Assembly: GCF_036237315.1 (NCBI RefSeq)
Contig: NZ_CP108356.1
Location: 2,476,501 to 2,540,500, forward strand
DNA length: 64,000 nucleotides
Reading direction: 5' to 3'
Source of the DNA: Streptomyces sp. NBC_01351
GTDB lineage: Bacteria; Actinomycetota; Actinomycetes; Streptomycetales; Streptomycetaceae
Below are positions 1 through 9,154 of the stretch, piece after piece. Both the position numbers and the translations under genes were made by a program. Positions within the stretch are counted from its first letter, which is position 1; the number at the start of each line of letters is the position of its first letter. Below the pieces are notes generated by a model. That model was not told the origin of the DNA. It ran no database searches and saw nothing but the letters and a program-made list of their open reading frames with translations.

Positions 1-92
1 GCCGCGGAGTCGATGTCAGCCTCGGACAGCCGGCCTTTGCCGCGCAGGCCCTTGAAGGTATTCGCCAAGCGGTCGGAGAGCGTATCGAACAC
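1..92 (-). CDS. ffh: Signal recognition particle protein Ffh, N-terminal fragment
   Basis: Only the first 30 or so codons lie in the window; the gene runs off the left edge. The start is GTG at 90-92 and the peptide begins VFDTLSDRLANTFKGLRGKG, the usual start of the Ffh N domain. Ffh is the SRP GTPase that binds signal sequences and works with FtsY, whose gene is at 7584-8807. The assignment rests on this short stretch and on its position beside glnD, as I recall from other Streptomyces. Confidence 0.85.
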   Translation of the reverse strand, partial: MFDTLSDRLANTFKGLRGKGRLSEADIDSA

Positions 93-174
93 GGTGGTCG
101 CGATTCCTCGGGTCGGGGGCGGTGTGGTGTCCCCCAGGGTATCGGGCCGCGCCGCCGTCCTGGCCCTGCGGGCG

Positions 175-375
175 GCATTCCCCCACCCCGACCCTTCCCG
201 AAACCGTGGGCTCCGCCCCCAGCTACCGCTGGGGGTACCCCCAGCGCCTCAAACGCCGGCGGGGCTGAAATTGCCCTCTGGGCAATCCAGCCGCGCTGGG
301 CGGACGGCGGCAGCCGAAATCCAGTCCCGCCGGCGTTTGAGGCGCGGGGTCCGGGGCGGAGCCCCGGCAACGGCG
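175..375. repeat. Dispersed Streptomyces-type inverted repeat between ffh and glnD
   Basis: The 290 bases between ffh and glnD hold no gene but contain a perfect 20-bp inverted repeat, 244-263 (GCGCCTCAAACGCCGGCGGG) against 326-345. A smaller stem, TTGCCC at 271-276 with GGGCAA at 280-285, sits inside it. The flanks carry further mirrored GC-rich words (ACCCTTCCCGAAACCG-type and GGGTCCGGGGCGGAGCCCCGG). The same words recur in inverted order inside smc (about 13670-13840) and partly at 61520-61555, so this is a dispersed element. Confidence 0.8.
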
Positions 376-382
376 CCGCAGG

Positions 383-2809
383 CTACGACAGGGCCGCCTG
401 CACGGTCCCGGCCAGGACGAGGGCTGCGGACGGATCCAGGGGCTTGCCCTCCGGGGTGGTCACGTACAGGGTATCCACGGCGTTGGCGCCCAGCGTCGAG
501 ACGTGCGCACTGCGCACCCGCACCCCGCCGGACTCAAGGGCCCGCCCGATCCGGTGCAGCAGACCGACGGCGTCGGGGGCCCGGACCTCCAGGACGGTGG
601 CCAGCGAGGAGACGTCGGCCACGACCGTGACCCGGGGCGGCGGGGGCACCACCCCGCGCCGCCGCGGGTACGCCGCCTCGCGGTCGGCCAGCTTCGCCGG
701 GACGTCGAGCGAGCCGTCCAGCGCGCGGACCAGGTCGGTCCGCAGCCGGGCCGCCTGCGGCAGCGCCCCGTACTCCGCCGCCACCCGCCACCGCAGCACC
801 AGGACCTCGCCCAGCTCGTCCGGGAGCTCCGTGGAGCGCAGGTCCGCCGCCCGTACGGTGAGCCGGTGCAGGGCCAGTACCCCGGCCACCGCGGGAAGGA
901 CCCCGGGCTGGTCGGGGACGGCCACCACCAGTTCCACGCCGACCGCGTCCTCCTCGTGCCGCGCCTGCAGTGCCAGCACCGGTTCGCCCGTGCGCAGGGC
1001 CTCCACGGCGAGGCGTTCCTGCTCGGTCGTCGGGATCTCCGGCTCCACCGCCGCCGGGGCCGTGCCGCGCAGCACGGCGGCGACCCGGGTCACGAGGTCC
1101 GCCACGAGGGAGCCGCGCCAGGCGCTCCACGCGGCCGGTCCTGTGGCGAGGGCGTCCGCCTCCGTGAGGGCGTGCAGGATCTCCAGCGTGCCCACCGACC
1201 CGACGGCCTCGGCGACGGTTCGGACGGTCGCCGGGTCGTCCAGATCCCGCCGGGTCGCGGTGTCGATCAGCAGCAGGTGGTGGCGTACGAGCGCGCCCAG
1301 GACGGCGACGTCCCGCTCGTCGAAGCCGACGCGGGTGGCGACGTCGCGGGCGATGGTCTCGCCGGCCACCGAGTGGTCCCCGGGCCAGCCCTTGCCGATG
1401 TCGTGCAGCAGGGCGGCCATGAGCAGCAGGTCGGGGCGGCCGACCCGGCGGGTGAGGGCCGAGGCGCGCACGGCCGTCTCGATGAGGTGCCGGTCCACCG
1501 TCCAGGTGTGGACGGGGTTGCGCTGGGGGCGGCACCGCACGCGCTCCCAGTCGGGCAGCAGCCGGCCGATCAGGCCCTCCGCCTCCAGCGCCTCCCACAC
1601 GGCCACCGTCGGCTCCCCCGCGCCCAGCAGTGTCACCAGCTGTTCGCGGGCCTCGGCCGGCCACGGCACGGGGAGCGGTTTCGCCTGCACCGCGAGTCGG
1701 CGTACGGCGTGCGGCGAGACGGGAAGGCCCGCCTGCGCGGCGGCCGCGGCGAAGCGGAGCGCCAGCACCGGATCACGGTCGGGGCGTGCGGCCAGGGCCA
1801 GTACGGCCTCGCCGTCGGACTCCACGACCCCGTCGGCGAGCGGTGCCCGCGGGGCGGCGGGGGCGCCCCGGGTGCCGAGCAGCCCGCGGAGCCTGGGGCG
1901 GGCGGAGCGCGCCCGCAGCACCCGGCCGACCTCGCGCCAGGTCACGTCACCGGCGTACGAGACCACGCGCGCGGCCTCGTACACCTCGCGGAGCAGCGCG
2001 TCGGCGTCGAGGAGCCCGAGCTGCGTGGCGACCTGGTCCTGTTCCTGGAGGGAGAGCCGGTCGGTGGCGCGGCCGGTGACGAGGTGGAGGGCGTCGCGGG
2101 CGTCGAGGAGCCTGCGCCGGGCCTGGACGAGGCCTTCGCGGGGGGCGTCGGCCAGCCAGGAGGCGGCGACGGCCCGCAGGGCGGTGATGTCGCGCAGCCC
2201 GCCGCGGGCCTCCTTGAGGTCGGGTTCGAGGAGGAAGCGCAGTTCCCCGGCGCGGTCGGCCCGGTCGCGGCACAGGGCGTGCAGTTGCGGGAGCCTCTTC
2301 GCGGCCTGGTTGCGCCAGTCGGCCAGGACGGAGGTGCGCAGGCCGGCGAGGAGCCCGGCGTCGCCCGCGACGCAGCGGGCGTCGAGCAGCCCGAGGTGCA
2401 CCTTGAGGTCCTCGGCGGCGGTCTTGCGGGCCTCGGCGGGGGTGCGCACCGAGTGGTCCAGGGCGAGGCCGAGGTCCCACACCGGGTACCAGAGGCGGTC
2501 TGCGAGCGCGCCGAGCGCCCGCGGTTCGGCCTTGCCGTCGTGCAGCAGCACCAGGTCGAGGTCGCTGCGCGGGGAGAGTTCGGCCCTGCCGTAGCCGCCG
2601 ACGGCGACCAGGGCGGCGCCGCGTACGCCGGTCTCCCGTACGGCGGTCGCGAACAGGGCGTTCAGCCATGTGTCGGTCAGCCCGGCCAGCGCGGAACGCC
2701 GCGAGGGCCCGGACCGCGACTCCTCCTGGAGGAGTCGCAGCCGGGCCGCGGCGTATCCGCTGGGTCCCGAGTCGGCCGTGTGGTCCGTGGATTCTTCGAC
2801 GCTCGTCAC
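383..2809 (-). CDS. glnD: PII nucleotidyltransferase GlnD
   Basis: 808 residues, GTG start at 2807-2809 with GGAG about 7 bases upstream. It has the family's full domain order: a nucleotidyltransferase motif (GGYGRAELSPRSDLD, residues 71-85), an HD phosphohydrolase motif (LLHDIGKG near residue 466) and two C-terminal ACT domains (around 629 and 740). GlnD modifies and demodifies the PII protein in response to nitrogen status; in Streptomyces the modification is reported to be adenylylation of GlnK. It is the last gene of a leftward amtB-glnK-glnD operon, 52 bp after glnK, and a strong hairpin in that gap may reduce its expression relative to the first two genes. Confidence 0.95.
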   Translation of the reverse strand: MTSVEESTDHTADSGPSGYAAARLRLLQEESRSGPSRRSALAGLTDTWLNALFATAVRETGVRGAALVAVGGYGRAELSPRSDLDLVLLHDGKAEPRALGALADRLWYPVWDLGLALDHSVRTPAEARKTAAEDLKVHLGLLDARCVAGDAGLLAGLRTSVLADWRNQAAKRLPQLHALCRDRADRAGELRFLLEPDLKEARGGLRDITALRAVAASWLADAPREGLVQARRRLLDARDALHLVTGRATDRLSLQEQDQVATQLGLLDADALLREVYEAARVVSYAGDVTWREVGRVLRARSARPRLRGLLGTRGAPAAPRAPLADGVVESDGEAVLALAARPDRDPVLALRFAAAAAQAGLPVSPHAVRRLAVQAKPLPVPWPAEAREQLVTLLGAGEPTVAVWEALEAEGLIGRLLPDWERVRCRPQRNPVHTWTVDRHLIETAVRASALTRRVGRPDLLLMAALLHDIGKGWPGDHSVAGETIARDVATRVGFDERDVAVLGALVRHHLLLIDTATRRDLDDPATVRTVAEAVGSVGTLEILHALTEADALATGPAAWSAWRGSLVADLVTRVAAVLRGTAPAAVEPEIPTTEQERLAVEALRTGEPVLALQARHEEDAVGVELVVAVPDQPGVLPAVAGVLALHRLTVRAADLRSTELPDELGEVLVLRWRVAAEYGALPQAARLRTDLVRALDGSLDVPAKLADREAAYPRRRGVVPPPPRVTVVADVSSLATVLEVRAPDAVGLLHRIGRALESGGVRVRSAHVSTLGANAVDTLYVTTPEGKPLDPSAALVLAGTVQAALS

Positions 2810-2827
2810 CCGGGGGCTCCCGTCAGT

Positions 2828-2861
2828 TAGGACCTGTCCGGTCGGTCAGGCCGGATAGGTC

Positions 2862-2864
<3 letters not shown>
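2828..2864 (-). terminator. Intra-operon hairpin between glnK and glnD
   Basis: A 14-bp stem (TAGGACCTGTCCGG at 2828-2841 with CCGGATAGGTCCTA at 2851-2864, one G-T wobble) has a 9-base loop. On the transcribed strand the stem begins with the TAG stop codon of glnK. No U-run follows, so it looks like a partial terminator or RNA stabiliser rather than a full stop. Confidence 0.6.
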
Positions 2865-4543
<1,679 letters not shown>

Positions 4544-4671
4544 CGGCGTCTCCTCGTCGTCGGTACGTTCGCGTGCGGGCGATCGTGAAAACCTGAGCGG
4601 CGGCGTATGGGAACTGGCCGGTTATTGGCCCTGAGATTCGCGCAGGCCGGTTTCCGGCGGCGCCGCCAGGT

Positions 4672-4707
4672 GTTTCGCACCGATGACGAAGGCGTCCGCG
4701 TTGTTAC
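4672..4707 (-). promoter_or_regulatory. Candidate GlnR binding site upstream of amtB
   Basis: Read on the amtB strand there are four 5-mers in the GlnR a/b pattern: GTAAC (4703-4707), six bases, GACGC (4692-4696), four bases, GTCAT (4683-4687), six bases, GAAAC (4672-4676). The published Streptomyces GlnR box is GTnAC-n6-GAAAC repeated. The second pair fits well; the first b-site and the 4-base middle spacing do not. It lies 130-165 bp upstream of the amtB start, a sensible place for activation. Confidence 0.45.
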
Positions 4708-4799
4708 GACGTGATGAACACGGCAACCATCAATTGAGCAACCACGACGGCGGGCAACCACCTCCGCGAGAGCGGCCGCGGTTTAGCGGCAAGGAACAA

Positions 4800-4876
4800 C
4801 CCGGCCGCGGCAGTACCCGGAGTGTCCTGGCTGGGGGAGCCTGATCGGGCTTCACGGGGTGACTGCCGCGGCCGGG
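4800..4876 (-). repeat. Long-loop inverted repeat downstream of nsdA
   Basis: A perfect 15-bp inverted repeat, CCCGGCCGCGGCAGT at 4800-4814 and ACTGCCGCGGCCGGG at 4862-4876, encloses 47 bases that contain a smaller GGCT/AGCC stem. It lies 25 bp after the nsdA stop and about 260 bp before amtB on the same strand, so it may terminate nsdA transcription. Apart from this and the GlnR candidate I see nothing gene-like in 4544-4901. Confidence 0.55.
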
Positions 4877-4901
4877 GCCTTGGGGGCGGCCGCTCGGGCC
4901 G

Positions 4902-6419
4902 TCAGACGGCCTCCGCGGCTTCGGGGAGCCGCGAGGCGAGGTGGTCGGTGAGGCGGACGATCTCGGCGACGTCCCCGTACTCACGGGCGGCGGTGTCGAC
5001 GGTCTTGCGCAGCCGCGTGTTCACCCGTTCGGACCGCACCTTTCCCGCCACGTCGAGGGCCCGGTCGACGAGGACGGCGGCCTGCTCGGGCTCGCGCTGG
5101 AGCAGGTGCACGGTGGCCATGCCGATGAGGTTGAGGGCGTAGGAGCGCTGGTGCTCCTGGTCCTTCTCGAAGAGCTCGACGGCCCGCTCCATGACGGGTT
5201 CGGCGAGGGAGGCGTACATGGGGCTGCGGCCCGCGACGTAGGCGAGGTCGCGGTACGAGTGGGAGTTCTCGCCGTTCAGTTCGGCCTCGGAGAAGAAGCG
5301 GATCCAGTCGGGCTCGGGCTCGCCCGCGAAGCCGACGTCGCCGAAGGTGTCCTCGGCCATCCGCACGGCCCGCTTGCAGCGACTGGGCTGTCCCATGTTG
5401 GCGTAGGCGCGCGCCTCCATCGCATACAGCATGGCCTGGGTGCGCGGGCCGGCGCAGTCGCGGCTGCCGTACTGCGCGAGGTGGATGAGTTCCAGGGCGT
5501 CCTCGGGGCGGCCCAGGTGGATCATCTGGCGGCTCATGCCGGAGAGGATGTACGAGCCCAGCGGCTTGTCCCCGGCCTCCTTCGCGGCGTGCAGCGCGAG
5601 GACGAAGTACTTCTGGGCGGTGGGGTGCAGGCCGATGTCGTAGCTCATCCAGCCGGCCAGTTCGGCGAGTTCCGCGGCGACCTTGAAGAGCCTCTTCATG
5701 ACGGGCGCCGGGTGGTTCTCCTGGAGCAGGTCGGTGACCTCGTGGAGCTGGCCGACGACGGCCTTGCGGCGCAGTCCGCCCCCGCACTGGGCGTCCCACT
5801 GGCGGAACATGACGGTGGTGGCGTCGAGCAGGTCGAGTTCCGGTTCGGAGAGCCGGGGCGGGCGGTGGCCGCCGAGTGCGCCCGCCGGCCCTCCCCCTCG
5901 CTCCGCTGGGGGGACCCCCACCTCGCGCGGTCCCGGGTCGGCGGCCGGGACCGGTACGAGCCAGCGCTGCATGGGCTCGATGAGGGCGGGGCCGGCGGAG
6001 AGGGCGAGCGAGGTCCCGAGGAAGCCGCGGCGGGCCAGCATGAGGTCGCTGCGGGAGAACTCGCCGAGCAGTTCGACGGTCTGCGGGCCGGCCCAGGGCA
6101 GGTCGACGCCGGAGACGGAGGGGGTCTGGTGGGCGGTGCGCAGGCCGAGCTGTTCGATGGCCACGACGGAGCCGAAGCGCTCGGAGAACAGCTCGGACAG
6201 GATGCGCGGGACGGGCTCGCGGGGCTGTTCGCCGTCGAGCCAGCGGCGCACCCGGGAGGTGTCCGTGCTGATGTGGTGGGCGCCCATCTGGCGGGCCCGG
6301 CGGTTGACCTGGCGGGCGAGTTCGCCCTTGGACCAGCCGCTGCGGACGAACCACGAGGTCAGCTGTTCGTTGCGCACGGCAGCGTCGTCCATCGTTCCGC
6401 TTGCGTCATTGCCGCTCAC
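4902..6419 (-). CDS. nsdA: NsdA-like regulator of differentiation and antibiotic production
   Basis: 505 residues. The N-terminus (residues 10-80) has the look of an XRE-type helix-turn-helix (WSKGELARQVNRRARQ ... STDTSRVRRWLDGEQPR), and the rest is helical with TPR-like repeats. Length, sequence style and position beside amtB match S. coelicolor NsdA (SCO5582 by my recollection), a negative regulator of sporulation and antibiotic synthesis. Residues about 167-177 are encoded by a palindromic GC-rich word that is common between Streptomyces genes and probably form a variable linker. The stop codon lies inside a GGCCGTC-A-GACGGCC palindrome (4897-4911). Confidence 0.8.
   Translation of the reverse strand: MSGNDASGTMDDAAVRNEQLTSWFVRSGWSKGELARQVNRRARQMGAHHISTDTSRVRRWLDGEQPREPVPRILSELFSERFGSVVAIEQLGLRTAHQTPSVSGVDLPWAGPQTVELLGEFSRSDLMLARRGFLGTSLALSAGPALIEPMQRWLVPVPAADPGPREVGVPPAERGGGPAGALGGHRPPRLSEPELDLLDATTVMFRQWDAQCGGGLRRKAVVGQLHEVTDLLQENHPAPVMKRLFKVAAELAELAGWMSYDIGLHPTAQKYFVLALHAAKEAGDKPLGSYILSGMSRQMIHLGRPEDALELIHLAQYGSRDCAGPRTQAMLYAMEARAYANMGQPSRCKRAVRMAEDTFGDVGFAGEPEPDWIRFFSEAELNGENSHSYRDLAYVAGRSPMYASLAEPVMERAVELFEKDQEHQRSYALNLIGMATVHLLQREPEQAAVLVDRALDVAGKVRSERVNTRLRKTVDTAAREYGDVAEIVRLTDHLASRLPEAAEAV
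5891..5920. repeat. Palindromic linker repeat inside nsdA
   Basis: The stretch reads CTCCCCCTCGCTCCGCTGGG followed by GGGACCCCCA; TCCCC and GGGGA mirror each other around CTCGCTCCGCTG. A related word (CTACCGCTGGGGGTACCCCCA style) is present at 224-243 in the intergenic repeat. Here it is translated in frame as a Gly/Pro-rich segment (GVPPAERGGG), which suggests an intergenic-type repeat tolerated in a protein linker. Confidence 0.6.
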
Positions 6420-6565
6420 TGGAACGCCCCCATCCGCTCAGCCTCTTCCACACGAAACCCTGGCCGTGACGCCGGGCGCCACCACGGACCTTCACAGGTC
6501 CTCCACACATTGCCTCCGGCATACCCACGGACGGGCGCGCCTTAGGGGTTCGTGTACCGAAAGTA

Positions 6566-6595
6566 ATCCTACGATCACCCCTCCGGCGAGGTCGA
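6566..6595 (-). promoter_or_regulatory. Predicted nsdA promoter
   Basis: On the minus strand a perfect Streptomyces-type -10 box TAGGAT (6566-6571) follows an 18-bp spacer from TCGACC (6590-6595, 4 of 6 matches to TTGACA). Transcription would start near 6559, leaving about 140 bases of leader before the nsdA ATG. The rest of 6420-6830 carries no gene. On the plus strand TTGACA at 6660-6665 could serve the prim-pol gene, but its -10 partner is poor. Confidence 0.55.
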
Positions 6596-6830
6596 TTCCA
6601 GAAACGCCACCATTCGCCACCCCTTCGAATGAACTCGCCACCGGCCAGGCGCGATTCACTTGACACCGAGGTGAAAACGGATCGGTTGGACTGGAGTGCG
6701 CTCAGGGCGCGCGCGGCGAGGAGTGCGCCGGGCAACCCGGGTCGTACCTCGCGGCGTCCCGCGATGGATCGCCCGCAGCAGGTCCGTCCGCTCTCGTAAC
6801 CACCGGCGCGTCCGACCCGTTGGAGGGGGC

Positions 6831-7505
6831 ATGGGCATGGGCTTCACGATCGGCGGCAGCCGTGGCACCAGGGAGTTCCGCACGGGCGCCCGGCGCCGCG
6901 GCCGGACCTCGGAGTGCACGGCGGTGGCGGAGTACACCGGACTGTGGGGCTGGGACGTGGTCCCCGGCGCGCGGGCCGCGGCGCCCGCCCGCGACTGCTC
7001 CTGCGGGGACTCCCGGTGCGCGGCTCCCGGGGCGCACCCCCTGCCCTTCGCCCCCACGGTCAAGGCCGGGGCCACCCTGGACGAGGTCACCGAGGCCTGG
7101 AGCGAGTACCCGGGCGCGGCGGTACTGCTCCCGGTGGGCCGCTCCTTCGACGTGATCGAGGTGGCCGAGGAGGCCGGGCGGCGGGCGCTGGTGCGGCTGG
7201 AGCGGATGGGCCTGCCGCTGGGCCCGGTGGTGGCGACCCCGGACGGCCGGGCCCAGTTCTTCGTGGCGCCGGGCGCGGCGGCCGAGCTGCCCCAGCTGCT
7301 GTACCGGATGGGCTGGGACGACGCCGACCTCGACCTGCGCGCCCTGGGTGAGGGGGCCCACGTGACGGTCCCGCCCTCCGACCGGGCCGGGCTCGGTCAG
7401 GTGGGCTGGCTGCGGCCGCCCGCGCTGGACAGTGCCGGGGGCCCGCCGCAGGCCCGGCTGCTGCTGGGCACCCTTGCCTACATCTGCCACCGCTTCCGCC
7501 GGTAG
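6831..7505 (+). CDS. Stand-alone prim-pol (bifunctional DNA primase/polymerase) domain protein
   Basis: 224 residues from ATG 6831; ATG 6837 is an equally plausible start, since GGAGG at 6822-6826 lies 4 or 10 bases ahead. It shows the N-terminal cysteine signature of the bifunctional primase/polymerase family (DCSCGDSRCAAPGAHP) and a FDVIEV strand where the family carries catalytic acids. No helicase or primase-associated domain follows, so the protein is a single domain. Its role is unknown; in plasmids and phages the domain makes primers. It is monocistronic, divergent from nsdA and convergent with ftsY. Confidence 0.75.
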   Translation: MGMGFTIGGSRGTREFRTGARRRGRTSECTAVAEYTGLWGWDVVPGARAAAPARDCSCGDSRCAAPGAHPLPFAPTVKAGATLDEVTEAWSEYPGAAVLLPVGRSFDVIEVAEEAGRRALVRLERMGLPLGPVVATPDGRAQFFVAPGAAAELPQLLYRMGWDDADLDLRALGEGAHVTVPPSDRAGLGQVGWLRPPALDSAGGPPQARLLLGTLAYICHRFRR

Positions 7506-7528
7506 GGGGTGTCCGCCCCGCTCACGGC

Positions 7529-7563
7529 AGTGCCCCCGCGTTCGAGGTGAACGCGGGGGCACT
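7529..7563. terminator. Bidirectional terminator between the prim-pol gene and ftsY
   Basis: A perfect 14-bp stem, AGTGCCCCCGCGTT (7529-7542) with AACGCGGGGGCACT (7550-7563) and a 7-base loop, sits between two convergent genes. Confidence 0.85.
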
Positions 7564-7583
7564 GGTGTCCGTACGGGCTGCGC

Positions 7584-8807
7584 TCAGTCGCCGATCAGGG
7601 CGTCCACGAACGCCTCCGGCTCGAACGGGGCCAGGTCGTCCGCACCCTCACCGAGGCCGACGAGCTTGACGGGGACTCCCAGCTCGCGCTGGACGGCGAT
7701 GACGATGCCGCCCTTGGCGGTGCCGTCGAGCTTGGTCAGCACGATGCCGGTGATGTCCACGACCTCGGCGAAGACCCGGGCCTGGGTCAGGCCGTTCTGG
7801 CCGGTGGTGGCGTCGAGGACCAGCAGGATCTCGTCCAGCGGGCCGTGCTTCTCCACGACGCGCTTGACCTTGCCGAGCTCGTCCATGAGGCCGGTCTTGG
7901 TGTGCAGGCGGCCGGCGGTGTCGATGAGCACCACGTCGGCGCCCTCGGCGATGCCCTCCTTGACCGCGTCGTAGGCGATCGAGGCCGGGTCGCCGCCCTC
8001 GGGGCCGCGCACGGTACGGGCGCCAACGCGGTCGCCCCAGGTCTGGAGCTGGTCGGCGGCGGCCGCGCGGAAGGTGTCGGCCGCGCCGAGCACCACGCTG
8101 CGGCCGTCGGCGACGAGCACCCGGGCGAGCTTGCCGGTGGTGGTGGTCTTGCCGGTGCCGTTGACCCCGACGACCATGATCACGCCGGGGGTGTCCTCGC
8201 CGCTCTCCGTCTTCACGGCGCGGTCGAAGTCGGTGCGCAGCAGGGTCAGCAGCTCTTCCTTGAGCAGGGCGCGCAGGTCCGCCGGGGTACGGGTGCCGAG
8301 CACCTTGACCCGCTCGCGGAGCCGGTCGACGAGCTCCTGGGTCGGTACGACACCCACGTCGGCGATGAGCAGGGTCTCCTCGATCTCCTCCCAGGTGTCC
8401 TCGTCGAGGTGCTCCCGGGAGAGCAGCGTGAGCAGCCCCTTGCCGAGGGAGTTCTGGGACCGGGCGAGTCGGGCGCGCAGCCGGACCAGGCGGCCGGCGG
8501 TGGGCTCGGGCACCTCGACCGCGGGCGCGGCCGGGGCCTGCGGCTCCGCGACCGGCACCTCCGCGGGGGCCTCTACGGGCGCCTGCGCCTCGGGGAGGAC
8601 GACCTCCTCGATGGTGCGACGCGGCTCTTCCGCCGTCTCTACGGCGTCCTCCCCCACCTGCGGTTCCGCGGGAGGGGCAGTGATGGTCGGCGTGCTCGAC
8701 GGTGCCGGCGGCGGCAGCTGCTTCTTCTTGCGGCTGCTGACCACGAGCCCGCTGATCGCGCCGACCGCGACCAGGGCGATGACTAGGGCGAGAATGAGGA
8801 TTTCCAT
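7584..8807 (-). CDS. ftsY: Signal recognition particle receptor FtsY
   Basis: 407 residues from the ATG at 8805-8807; upstream in-frame codons are not needed because the protein naturally begins with a membrane segment (MEILILALVIALVAVGAISG). An acidic, Pro/Ala/Glu-rich linker (about residues 30-100) precedes the NG GTPase domain with GVNGTGKTTTTGKLA (P-loop), DTFRAAA, DTAGRLHTK and TKLDGTAKGG. FtsY docks SRP-ribosome complexes at the membrane together with Ffh. Confidence 0.96.
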   Translation of the reverse strand: MEILILALVIALVAVGAISGLVVSSRKKKQLPPPAPSSTPTITAPPAEPQVGEDAVETAEEPRRTIEEVVLPEAQAPVEAPAEVPVAEPQAPAAPAVEVPEPTAGRLVRLRARLARSQNSLGKGLLTLLSREHLDEDTWEEIEETLLIADVGVVPTQELVDRLRERVKVLGTRTPADLRALLKEELLTLLRTDFDRAVKTESGEDTPGVIMVVGVNGTGKTTTTGKLARVLVADGRSVVLGAADTFRAAAADQLQTWGDRVGARTVRGPEGGDPASIAYDAVKEGIAEGADVVLIDTAGRLHTKTGLMDELGKVKRVVEKHGPLDEILLVLDATTGQNGLTQARVFAEVVDITGIVLTKLDGTAKGGIVIAVQRELGVPVKLVGLGEGADDLAPFEPEAFVDALIGD

Positions 8808-8983
8808 AGCTACATCAGTATGCGTGACCTCGCGGACGGCCCCTCGTTTCCCAGGCGGGGCTATTTGCCCCCGCGGGCCGGGCTGGTCCGTCGCCCGGCC
8901 ATATGCCGGCGAGAAGCCCCTCGGGGAGGAGTCACAGCCCGTCCAGTATGCGGACGGAGCGGATACGGCGCGCTGAGCGCCCA

Positions 8984-9022
8984 GGGGCTGTCGCGATCCA
9001 TGCAGTGGGCCGCGACAGCCCC
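8984..9022. repeat. Hairpin in the ftsY upstream region
   Basis: GGGGCTGTCGCG (8984-8995) and CGCGACAGCCCC (9011-9022) form a perfect 12-bp stem with a 15-base loop in the divergent gap between ftsY and the flavin monooxygenase gene. No gene ends here, so it is not an obvious terminator; it may be a leader structure or a repeat remnant. I see no gene in 8808-9154. Confidence 0.6.
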
Positions 9023-9087
9023 TGCCCCTTGCGCTCGTCCCCACCCGCCCCGGTGGAGGAGCCTGCTCCCGCCGGATCCCTGTCCAA

Positions 9088-9102
9088 CTGACGCCACGTC
9101 AG
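9088..9102. promoter_or_regulatory. TetR-type palindrome CTGACG-N3-CGTCAG before the LLM gene
   Basis: A perfect 6-3-6 palindrome, CTGACGCCACGTCAG, ends 52 bp before the LLM start codon, where it could overlap the promoter. An identical half-site pair with a different centre occurs at 22950-22964. Palindromes of this form are typical TetR-family operators, but no regulator is adjacent. Confidence 0.5.
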
Positions 9103-9154
9103 CTAACGTCCCCCTTCGCCCGCCCACCCACATCCGGCGAAGGGGGACTTCTCC

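Noticed and set aside
444..2830. Long plus-strand reading frames antisense to glnD
   Set aside because: They are Arg/Ser/Pro-rich shadows of the GC-rich glnD frame with no motifs or ribosome sites.
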